29,193 nt of DNA from an uncultured Eubacterium sp. (GTDB lineage Bacteria; Bacillota; Clostridia; Oscillospirales; Acutalibacteraceae), in the NCBI GenBank assembly GCA_902462495.1, contig CABQCC010000006.1, positions 1 through 29,193 of the forward strand. Reading direction: 5' to 3'. The translations under genes were made by a program, and so were the position numbers. Position 1 is the first letter of the stretch, and the number at the start of each line of letters is the position of its first letter. A model generated the notes under the pieces. The model was not told where the DNA came from and made no database searches. It was given only the letters and a program-made list of their open reading frames with translations. Shown here one piece after another: positions 22,616 through 29,193 of the stretch.

Positions 22616-23766
22616 TGTACTTTAGAACACAGGCAAAAATTGATTTGGATGCCGTTGAATATAATTACAACAACACTCGTGCCAAATTGCCGCAGGGTTG
22701 CAAACTTTTGGGAGTTATCAAGGCTGACGCCTACGGTCACGGTGCTGTTGAGCTTGCAAAATTCTTGCAGGGCAAATGTGATTTCTTCGGCGTTGCTTGC
22801 ATTGAGGAAGCCGTTGAATTAAAAAAAGCCGACATAAAAACCCCGATTTTGATTTTGGGTTATGTCGCTCCTGCGTTTTATGATTTGGTTGTAAAATATG
22901 ACATTCGTATTCCTGTTTTTTCATACGACACGGCAAAGGCTTTGTCGGATGAAGCAGTCAAGCAGGGCAAGGCAGTTCCGTTTCATTTTTGCATTGATAC
23001 GGGTATGAGCCGTATCGGTTTTCAGGTTAATGAGGAAAGCGCCGACATTTGCAAAGAGATTTGTGCTTTGCCGAATATTGAAGCCGAGGGACTTTTCTCT
23101 CATTTTGCAACGGCTGATGAGTCGGATTTGACGAGGGCGCTTGCACAGCGAGAAAAGTACAAGGCGTTTGTTGAGATGCTTGAAAATAGGGGAATTCAAA
23201 TTCCGATTAAGCACTTGAACAACAGCGCAGGTATTATGAATTTTGATGAATACTTTGATATGTGCCGAATGGGAATTATTCTCTACGGTCTTTATCCGAG
23301 CGAGGAAGTGGACAAATCACTTCTCGACATCAAGCCTGTTATGTCGTGGCTAACTCATATTTCACACATCAAAACTCTTGAGCCGGGCAGAGAAGTGTCC
23401 TACGGCGGAACATTCAAAACAACCGAGCCGAGAGTGATTGCAACAATTCCTGTTGGCTATGCCGATGGCTATCCTCGTTGCCTTTCAAACAAGGGCAGGG
23501 TAATCATCAACGGTCAATATGCACTGATTGTCGGCAGAGTTTGTATGGACCAGTTTATGGTTGATGTCACCGATGTTGACGGCGCAGAACTTGACAGCAC
23601 CGTAACTTTGGTGGGCAAAGACGGCGATGCCGAGCTTTCTATGGAAGAAGTTTCTAATTCCGCTTACTCATTCAATTATGAGCTTCCGTGCCGAGTTGCA
23701 CGCAGAGTGCCGAGAACCTATTATAAAGACGGCAAATTCGTAAAAGCCACAAATTATATGTATTAA
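22615..23766 (+). CDS. alr: Alanine racemase
   Basis: A 383-residue PLP enzyme that interconverts L- and D-alanine for peptidoglycan and, here, probably for D-amino acid metabolism. Lys36 in LLGVIKADAYGHG carries PLP, and Tyr263 in GREVSYGGTF is the opposite catalytic base; the C-terminal beta domain has GRVCMDQFMVDVTD. Length is normal. GAGGTG lies 8 nt before the ATG, which overlaps the pxpA stop (TAATG). It ends the operon at a strong terminator. Being coupled to the 5-oxoproline genes is uncommon: alr is usually with cell-wall or toxin-antitoxin genes. Confidence 0.96.
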   Translation: MYFRTQAKIDLDAVEYNYNNTRAKLPQGCKLLGVIKADAYGHGAVELAKFLQGKCDFFGVACIEEAVELKKADIKTPILILGYVAPAFYDLVVKYDIRIPVFSYDTAKALSDEAVKQGKAVPFHFCIDTGMSRIGFQVNEESADICKEICALPNIEAEGLFSHFATADESDLTRALAQREKYKAFVEMLENRGIQIPIKHLNNSAGIMNFDEYFDMCRMGIILYGLYPSEEVDKSLLDIKPVMSWLTHISHIKTLEPGREVSYGGTFKTTEPRVIATIPVGYADGYPRCLSNKGRVIINGQYALIVGRVCMDQFMVDVTDVDGAELDSTVTLVGKDGDAELSMEEVSNSAYSFNYELPCRVARRVPRTYYKDGKFVKATNYMY

Positions 23767-23770
23767 AAAA

Positions 23771-23798
23771 ATGCTACCATTTATTGGTAGCATTTTTG
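23771..23798. terminator. Shared terminator between alr and the LCP gene
   Basis: A perfect 9-bp stem ATGCTACCA/TGGTAGCAT (23771-23779, 23785-23793) has A run on the left and T run on the right, so it works in both directions for the two convergent genes. Confidence 0.85.
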
Positions 23799-23799
23799 T

Positions 23800-25137
23800 T
23801 TAGTCTATTTGAACATAATATGTGTTCAGCACAGCTTCCATAACGCTGTCCTCGTCAGGTGTGAACTCGGCAACAACGGCATCAGGATATTTTGTGTGCT
23901 TTGTTTCGGTCATTGAACCTGTGATGGTGTAGGTTTCAAACGAGTCGATACCTTTGTTAAGCACGGTTGATGCAAGGTAGGTTGCGTTGTTGAGCGTGAT
24001 GTTTGTTTTGCTGTATTTTGATGCGGTGTTGTACAGGTCGGAAACAACGCCGAAATCCTTTTTTACCGCAGGAATAAGCTGTTGTGCAAACGCTTTTACA
24101 TATTGCTCAATTCTTGCAGAACGGTTGAGCGAAGCTTCAAGATAGTCCATATCTCTTGTTCTGACATATGCTTCTGCCATATCGCCTTTGAGTGTGACGG
24201 TTTGTCCCTTGACAATTCCTTTGTCAGGCACGCTGTATTGCGCTTCAAGTGTTACACCGCCGATTGCATCGTTGATTGGCGCAACGCCGTCAAGGTCAAG
24301 CGCAAAGTATTTGTTGATAGGCACATTGTAGAGAATTCTGCTGATTGCCTTTGTCACATTTTCACAGCTTTTTGCTTTACCGTCACCGTAGGCGTATGCA
24401 AGGCAAAGCTGTACATTTTCTGTGCTCAGGAAAACGCCTGTGTCATTATAAATGTCAACATCAACCATAGTGTCACGAGGAATGTTGATGATTTTGACCG
24501 CTCCGTTTCCTGTGTCAACGGTAACAACCACATCGGCATCGGCACAACCGACAAAGTCGGCGTCGTTTTTGCTCAGCATATCTCTTTGGTCAATGCCCAT
24601 AAAAGCAATGGAAATGACATTTTCATTGAATGAATATTTGTGTCCTTTGTATGTGATGATTTCGTCATGATCTTTGTCGGTTACTGTTGCCGAAACGAAA
24701 TCGTTTTTGCCTTGATTTTTTATATAAGACAAAGCACCCTCGAAACCACCGACTATAAGCGCAATAACTAAAATTATGATAAACGGAATTTTAATCCATT
24801 TGTTCAGCTCTTTCCACTTCTTTGTTAATTTTTGGGAAGATGATGATTTGTGCTTACGGTGCTTGTGATGTTTTGACGAATGTGATGAATGAGAGGAGTG
24901 CGAATGATGATGTCCGCTGCTTGAAGAATGGTGATGATGGTGGTGATGGTGATGACTGTGCTCACTTTCAATCACGCTTTTTTCCACAATTTTGTTCAAT
25001 TCGGCGGTTTCATCGGATTTGCTGTCAACATCATTTGGCTTTTCTGCCGAAACGGTTTTGTTTTCGGTGTAGCCGGTGTTGAAGAGGATGTCCTCACTCT
25101 CGTTTGAATTCAAATTTGGGTCAATTGGTCTTTTCAT
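23800..25137 (-). CDS. LytR-CpsA-Psr (LCP) family cell-wall ligase with polyhistidine stretch
   Basis: A 445-residue membrane protein of the LCP family, which attaches wall teichoic acid or other polyprenyl-linked glycopolymers to peptidoglycan. The cytoplasmic N-terminus (1-114) contains a His/Ser-rich part at about 60-97 with nine consecutive histidines (62-70). One membrane helix spans about 116-136. The LCP domain begins near 172 (VISIAFMGIDQRD) with VVTVDTGNGAVKIINIPRDTMVDV, the lipid-phosphate-binding Arg in IPRDT, and AYVRTRDMDYLEASLNRSARIEQYV. The start ATG lies inside the sortase 3' end (17-nt overlap) with a weak GGAG, suggesting coupling. The His-rich stretch is not an LCP feature. 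Confidence 0.92.
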   Translation of the reverse strand: MKRPIDPNLNSNESEDILFNTGYTENKTVSAEKPNDVDSKSDETAELNKIVEKSVIESEHSHHHHHHHHHSSSSGHHHSHSSHSSHSSKHHKHRKHKSSSSQKLTKKWKELNKWIKIPFIIILVIALIVGGFEGALSYIKNQGKNDFVSATVTDKDHDEIITYKGHKYSFNENVISIAFMGIDQRDMLSKNDADFVGCADADVVVTVDTGNGAVKIINIPRDTMVDVDIYNDTGVFLSTENVQLCLAYAYGDGKAKSCENVTKAISRILYNVPINKYFALDLDGVAPINDAIGGVTLEAQYSVPDKGIVKGQTVTLKGDMAEAYVRTRDMDYLEASLNRSARIEQYVKAFAQQLIPAVKKDFGVVSDLYNTASKYSKTNITLNNATYLASTVLNKGIDSFETYTITGSMTETKHTKYPDAVVAEFTPDEDSVMEAVLNTYYVQID

Positions 25138-25909
25138 TCTTTATTAATACTCCGCATACTAAATATCTGTTGCTTTTCTGTCCTGTAAAGCAGGTAGACA
25201 ACACCACTATATTATCGTTTATTGTAATTTCTTTGTCAAGAGATTTTGCAACATTTTTGTTGGCAGATGTTGGATTTTGTATCATTTCGATAAATTCTTT
25301 GAAAATATCGTTGTCGTGAAAATCAAAACTGTTCATAATGTGTCTGTCATCATATTTGAAAGCAGATACAATACGATAGGTCAATTTTTCGTTCGGTGTG
25401 TAAATCACAAATTTCGTGTGTTTTTCAAAGAAATCCTGCTTTTCAAATCGGTGAAGCGTTGTAAAATATGTGTCGCCGTATCCGTTGTGACCGTAAATCA
25501 AGGTAACTCTGTCGGTGAAATCTCGGTTGTTCATACTTTGAGTGTAGACCGCACCGCTTGATGAATAGCTCTTGTCTGTTGCACTGTGCTTGAGGTAAAA
25601 TGTGTCGCTCGTTTTGCTCTGAACAATAGGGTAGTTCACCTTTGTGCCAGGAACTTTTATCCAAGCGTAGATTTCATCATTTTTCTTTTTAAGCGAAGCA
25701 AAGTCGATTTTGTTTGCTACTGTCGGTTCGGCAACTGTTGCTTGAACGGTTGTTGTTGTCGAGGTGAGTTCCTCATCTTTATGCTTTGCATTTTCTGTGG
25801 ATACTATTTGAAAAATTGTAATGCCCACGCCGACAACAATCAAAATAATCGCCAAAACAACAAATGCTTTTCTTGTGCGACTGCTTGAATTCTTCTTGTC
25901 ATTTTCCAT
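25121..25909 (-). CDS. Class B sortase
   Basis: A 262-residue membrane-anchored transpeptidase that links surface proteins to the cell wall. An N-terminal helix (about 14-36) precedes the sortase barrel, with catalytic His141 (LIYGHNG), Cys240 (VVLSTC) and Arg248 (SNRYLVCG). The long His-Cys distance, the LSTC form and AWIKVPGTKVNYPIVQ point to class B. ATG 25909 (GGGTGAG upstream) is preferred to GTG 25918. A probable substrate with an SPATG sorting signal is encoded just upstream, and an LCP ligase overlaps its 3' end, making a small wall-anchoring operon. Confidence 0.9.
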   Translation of the reverse strand: MENDKKNSSSRTRKAFVVLAIILIVVGVGITIFQIVSTENAKHKDEELTSTTTTVQATVAEPTVANKIDFASLKKKNDEIYAWIKVPGTKVNYPIVQSKTSDTFYLKHSATDKSYSSSGAVYTQSMNNRDFTDRVTLIYGHNGYGDTYFTTLHRFEKQDFFEKHTKFVIYTPNEKLTYRIVSAFKYDDRHIMNSFDFHDNDIFKEFIEMIQNPTSANKNVAKSLDKEITINDNIVVLSTCFTGQKSNRYLVCGVLIKNEKTN

Positions 25910-25922
25910 TCTGCTCACCCGT

Positions 25923-25956
25923 AAAAAAGAACCCGTAACTTTTGTTACAGGTTCTT
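25923..25956 (-). terminator. Terminator after sortase-substrate gene
   Basis: A 13-position stem (25927-25939 with 25944-25956, one C/A mismatch) is followed on the minus strand by six T. No other promoter is obvious before the sortase, so partial read-through would set a high substrate to low sortase ratio. Confidence 0.75.
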
Positions 25957-25970
25957 ACTTAATTTAGAAA

Positions 25971-26501
25971 TCAGTCTTTTTTCTTCTTTGAGATTGCAAG
26001 CATAGCTACGCCTGTACCTGCCATAGCGATACCAGCCATTGCAGCACCTGTTGCAGGAGAAGTGTTGCTGTCGTCCTTGCTGTCGTCATCGATTTCTGCA
26101 TCGTCCTTTGATGCTGTTGAATCTTTAACAACTGCGTTTGCAACTACTTGCTTTTGCTTGCCTGATTCTGTAAGTTCAATAACGATTTTGTCATTATCTT
26201 CAGATGTTGAAAGAACATTGTAGTCAACGCCTTCAGTCATATTAGGGAATTCCCATCTGATAACTTCGCCCTTACCTGAATACTTGAATGTGTACTTTGC
26301 ACTTTCCTTTGAGTATTCAACCTTTGATGACTTGTCAGAGTTAACTGTAACGATTACAGGCTCTGTCTCAGATGCAGGCTTTGTGGTAACTTCTGAAGAA
26401 CCGGGGCTTGAAACAGATGCAGCCATAACAGGCATTGCACTGATAGCACCTGCTGAAATCAACATAACTGCCGATAATGCGATAGAAATAAACTTTTTCA
26501 T
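25971..26501 (-). CDS. Secreted protein with SPATG sortase sorting signal
   Basis: A 176-residue surface protein. It has a Sec signal peptide (cleavage near VMAAS, about residue 28), a small beta-rich domain (about 47-125) with KYTFKYSGKGEVIRWEFPNM, an acidic Asp/Ser linker, then SPATG (148-152), a hydrophobic stretch and the tail KKKKD. This C-terminal arrangement is a sortase signal; the S/P-P-x-T-G form is known for clostridial class B sortases, and a class B sortase gene comes next. GAGGTG lies before the ATG and a consensus promoter upstream. The domain itself was not recognised, so the role at the surface is unknown. Confidence 0.82.
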   Translation of the reverse strand: MKKFISIALSAVMLISAGAISAMPVMAASVSSPGSSEVTTKPASETEPVIVTVNSDKSSKVEYSKESAKYTFKYSGKGEVIRWEFPNMTEGVDYNVLSTSEDNDKIVIELTESGKQKQVVANAVVKDSTASKDDAEIDDDSKDDSNTSPATGAAMAGIAMAGTGVAMLAISKKKKD

Positions 26502-26557
26502 AATAACACCTCAATTAATATTCAATAATATACATTTAGTCACTATAATTTAACTTG

Positions 26558-26586
26558 ATTATAGCACGAAGTCTATTATTTGTAAA
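26558..26586 (-). promoter_or_regulatory. Promoter of sortase-substrate operon
   Basis: On the minus strand TTTACA (26581-26586), a 17-nt spacer and perfect TATAAT (26558-26563) lie about 57 nt before the substrate gene ATG. Confidence 0.75.
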
Positions 26587-26631
26587 GGCTTTTTTTAATA
26601 AAATGTAAATTGTAAACGATTTTTAATCATT

Positions 26632-28482
26632 TCAAGACAGTTGAGCCTTGCCTGTGCAAAGTTCGTAATATCTTCCTTTGAGTGCAAGCAAATTGTTGTG
26701 GTCGCCACGCTCGATGATTTCACCGTTTTCAAGCACCATAATTGCATTTGAATTTCTGACTGTTGAAAGTCGGTGAGCAATAACGAATACGGTTCTGCCA
26801 ATCATCAAACGGTCCATACCGTGCTCGATGTGCGCCTCTGTTCTTGTGTCGATTGATGAGGTAGCCTCGTCAAGAATCATAACAGGCGGGTCGGCAACAG
26901 CGGCTCTTGCGATTGCAAGGAGTTGGCGCTGACCTTGGCTGAGGTTTGCACCGTCCGATGTGATGACTGTGTTGTAGCCCTCAGGAAGATGCTTGATGAA
27001 TGAATGAGCACTTGCAAGCTTTGAAGCTTCAATACATTCCTCGTCGGTTGCATCAAGTCTGCCGTATCGGATGTTGTCCATAATTGTGCCTGTGAAAAGG
27101 TGGGTGTCTTGAAGCACCATTGCAAGAGAACGGCGCAAATCCGACTTCTTAATTTTCTTGATGTCGATTCCGTCGTAGGTTATTGTGCCCTCTTGAATGT
27201 CGTAAAACCTGTTGATGAGGTTTGTGATTGTTGTTTTGCCTGCACCCGTTGAGCCGACGAATGCAATCTTTTGTGCCTGCTTTGCATAAAGATTGATGTC
27301 GTGGAGAACAATTTTGTCCTCAACATAGCCGAAGGTTACATCCTTGAAAACAACTTCGCCCTTTACAGGAATTCTCTTGTCGCCGTCAACCCAGTTCCAA
27401 ATCTTGCCGTTTTCGGTTTCTTTTTCTTCGAGAGTAACGGTGCCGTTATCAACTTCGCTTTCGGTGTCCATAACGGCAAACACTCTTTCTGCACCTGCAA
27501 GGGCAGAAAACACATTGTTCATCTGGTTCATAATTTGGTTGATAGGTTGGGTGAACTGTTTTGAATAGCTGAGGAAGGTGAAGAATGTACCGATGCTCAT
27601 ACCTTTTGTCAAAACAAGAAGTCCGCCCGCAAGAGTAACGCTTGCGTATGATGCGTTGTTGATTCCTGTTGAAACAGGTCCCATAATTCCGCTGTAATAG
27701 TTTGCCTTTGTTGCAACTTCACGGAAAGTTTCGTTGAGCTGTTCAAAGTCGTCTTTTGCCTGCTCCTCGTGGTTGAACACCTTGACAACTTTCATTCCCT
27801 CAACTGTTTCTTCAATGTTGCCGTTCATTTCGCCAAGTGCTTTTTGTTGAGCCTTGAAGTATTTTCTTGTGCTCTTTGCAATTTTCATTGTGTTCACAAT
27901 CATTATAATAAGGAACATAAGCGCAACGATGAATAATCTCCATTCAAGCGCAATCATCATAACGATAATTCCGATGAAGCTGAAAACCGATGAAACAAGC
28001 TGAACGATGGATTGCTCAAGCATCATTTGAATGTTGTCAACATCGTTTGTAAAACGGCTCATAATCTCGCCGTGTGTCTGTCCGTCAAAGAATTTCAGCG
28101 GCAAGGTTTGCAAGTGGTCAAACAAGTCTTTTCTGATGATGTTTGATGTTCTGTATGCAAGCTTTACCATAATTTTTGACTGCAAGAATATAAACAGCGA
28201 AGCACCAATGTAAAATGACGAAACGATTACAAGGTTTTTAATCAACTGTTTGATACCCTCTGTGGCAAAATTGCCTGCTTGAATTGATGATGCAACATCG
28301 TCCAAAATCGGCTTTAGCCAATATGATGCTGCCATTTGGCAAACGGTTGCCATAATAAGAGAAAGAAATACTACGAATAACAACACCTTGCTTTTGCCGA
28401 TGTATGACAAAATACGCTTTAAGGTCTTTTTTGCGTCCTTGGGCTTTTGTCCAGGCACGCCGTGTCTTTGTGGTCCCGGCAT
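26632..28482 (-). CDS. ABC exporter half-transporter, catalytic subunit
   Basis: A 616-residue type IV (B-family) ABC exporter with six membrane helices (about 30-335) fused to an ATPase domain. Walker A GSTGAGKTT, signature LSQGQRQL, Walker B VMILDEATSSID with the catalytic Glu, and H-loop IAHRLST are intact. It begins MPGPQRHGVPGQKPKDAKK, a Pro/Gly/Lys-rich lead typical of the second subunit of BmrCD/LmrCD/TM287-288-like heterodimers. AAGGAG precedes the ATG by 10 nt, and the ATG overlaps the stop of the partner gene (TAATG). Substrate unknown: drugs, lipids or peptides are all known for the group. Confidence 0.93.
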   Translation of the reverse strand: MPGPQRHGVPGQKPKDAKKTLKRILSYIGKSKVLLFVVFLSLIMATVCQMAASYWLKPILDDVASSIQAGNFATEGIKQLIKNLVIVSSFYIGASLFIFLQSKIMVKLAYRTSNIIRKDLFDHLQTLPLKFFDGQTHGEIMSRFTNDVDNIQMMLEQSIVQLVSSVFSFIGIIVMMIALEWRLFIVALMFLIIMIVNTMKIAKSTRKYFKAQQKALGEMNGNIEETVEGMKVVKVFNHEEQAKDDFEQLNETFREVATKANYYSGIMGPVSTGINNASYASVTLAGGLLVLTKGMSIGTFFTFLSYSKQFTQPINQIMNQMNNVFSALAGAERVFAVMDTESEVDNGTVTLEEKETENGKIWNWVDGDKRIPVKGEVVFKDVTFGYVEDKIVLHDINLYAKQAQKIAFVGSTGAGKTTITNLINRFYDIQEGTITYDGIDIKKIKKSDLRRSLAMVLQDTHLFTGTIMDNIRYGRLDATDEECIEASKLASAHSFIKHLPEGYNTVITSDGANLSQGQRQLLAIARAAVADPPVMILDEATSSIDTRTEAHIEHGMDRLMIGRTVFVIAHRLSTVRNSNAIMVLENGEIIERGDHNNLLALKGRYYELCTGKAQLS

Positions 28483-29192
28483 TATTCCATTACTCCTTTC
28501 TGCTGTGTTTTGTAAATTTCCTGATAGATTTCACTTGTTTGCATAAGCTCGTCGTGTTTGCCTACGCTGTCAATTTTGCCGTCGTCAAGCACGATGATTT
28601 CATCTGCTTCGGCAACCGAGGAAATTCTCTGTGCGATAATCAAAACCGTTGTGTCTTTGAGCTCTTTGTAGAAGCATTCTCTGATTTTTGCTTCGGTCGC
28701 TGTGTCAACGGCAGAAGTTGAGTCATCAAGAATAAGGATTTTCGGTTGCTTGATGATTGCTCTTGCGATACAAAGTCTTTGCTTTTGACCGCCAGAAAGG
28801 TTCAAACCGCCTTGCGAAAGTTCTGTGTCATATCCGTCAGGCTGGCTCATAATAAAGTCGTGTGCCTGTGCGGCTTTGCAAGCGGAGATGATTTCTTCAT
28901 CTGTTGCGTCTTGCTTGCCCCACTTGATGTTTTCCTTGATTGTGCCTGTGAAAAGTACATTCTTTTGGAGCACAACGCCTGTCAGTTCACGGAGAGCTTC
29001 AAGGTCGTAGTCCTTAACATTGACGCCGTCAACAAGGATTTCACCGCCCGAAACATCATAAAGTCGAGGAATGAGGTTCACAAGGCTTGATTTTCCGCAG
29101 CCCGTTGAGCCGATAATGCCCACAACGCTGCCTGCCTTTGCTTTGAAGCTGACATCTGTGAGAATGTCCATACCGTCATTGTAGCCGAACGA
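28482..29192 (-). CDS. ABC exporter half-transporter, degenerate-site subunit (partial)
   Basis: Only the C-terminal ATPase part (about 236 residues) is in the window; the frame stays open to the right edge (SFGYNDG precedes the first Met), so the membrane domain and start lie outside. Walker A is GSTGCGKSS and signature LSGGQKQR, but the Walker B end is ILILDDSTSAVD with Asp where the catalytic Glu should be, and the H-loop reads IAQRISS with Gln for His. Both substitutions are characteristic of the non-hydrolysing site of heterodimeric exporters. It overlaps its partner gene by one base, supporting a stoichiometric pair. Confidence 0.92.
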   Translation of the reverse strand, partial: SFGYNDGMDILTDVSFKAKAGSVVGIIGSTGCGKSSLVNLIPRLYDVSGGEILVDGVNVKDYDLEALRELTGVVLQKNVLFTGTIKENIKWGKQDATDEEIISACKAAQAHDFIMSQPDGYDTELSQGGLNLSGGQKQRLCIARAIIKQPKILILDDSTSAVDTATEAKIRECFYKELKDTTVLIIAQRISSVAEADEIIVLDDGKIDSVGKHDELMQTSEIYQEIYKTQQKGVME

Positions 29193-29193
29193 A

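Noticed and set aside
24082..24633. 183-codon frame opposite the LCP gene
   Set aside because: Cys/Val-rich composition typical of antisense to Asp/Thr/Asn-rich coding sequence; the LCP gene is certain.
24850..24960. Polyhistidine stretch as a cloning tag or assembly contaminant
   Set aside because: It is inside a continuous natural gene, uses mixed codons and extends into an irregular His/Ser/Lys region.

Overview
The window reads as chromosomal DNA of a low-GC Gram-positive bacterium, most likely a gut-type member of class Clostridia (Oscillospirales/Ruminococcaceae-like). This is inference from gene content and style: consensus sigma-A promoters and GGAGG ribosome sites, a class B sortase with an SPxTG-type substrate, an LCP protein, an ArgR-type operator, a TPP riboswitch, and a dispersed GGGGAGGTGG/GACGGAGGGG palindromic repeat of a kind I associate with gut Clostridia. 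I see no rRNA, tRNA, CRISPR array, prophage or transposase gene.

Layout. (1) 1-7000: two divergent polar amino-acid ABC importer operons share a 264-bp control region holding facing promoters and a perfect ArgR-type box. The rightward operon ends in a GH36 alpha-galactosidase. Immediately beyond the last stop codon of each operon lies one copy of a ~145-bp repeat with near-perfect terminal inverted repeats and a terminator-like hairpin, so the pair brackets both operons in inverted orientation. (2) 7000-11250: rpe, a membrane-anchored degenerate DUF4015 (glycosidase-like) protein, a secreted cadherin-like sandwich protein and the magnesium channel MgtE. (3) 11259-12440: an AT-rich, leftward, tightly overlapping three-gene operon made of a membrane-anchored unknown, a previously hidden 58-residue signal-peptide microprotein and an XRE regulator. 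(4) 12571-14266: a low-molecular-weight tyrosine phosphatase with an apparently leaderless promoter, an alpha/beta hydrolase, and a coiled-coil fragment. (5) 14263-17431: a TPP-riboswitch-controlled thiamine or pyrimidine-precursor ABC importer with a thiamine-binding protein. (6) 17460-23766: a compact D-amino-acid/5-oxoproline operon: D-amino acid transaminase, DUF4392 D-glutamate cyclase, PxpB, PxpC, DUF1445, PxpA, alanine racemase. (7) 23800-26501, leftward: a sortase substrate, class B sortase and an LCP cell-wall ligase with a striking polyhistidine stretch. (8) 26632-29192, leftward: a heterodimeric ABC exporter whose first half runs off the window.

How it fits together. Region 6 can be read as a route L-Ala to D-Ala (Alr), D-Ala plus 2-oxoglutarate to D-Glu (Dat), D-Glu to 5-oxo-D-proline (cyclase), and 5-oxoproline to glutamate (PxpABC), all coupled by short overlaps. 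The stereochemistry of the last step is unresolved. Regions 3 and 6 hold the most novel material: an undescribed membrane protein/microprotein/regulator operon, and the two halves of the eukaryotic D-glutamate cyclase DGLUCY encoded as separate genes within a 5-oxoprolinase operon.
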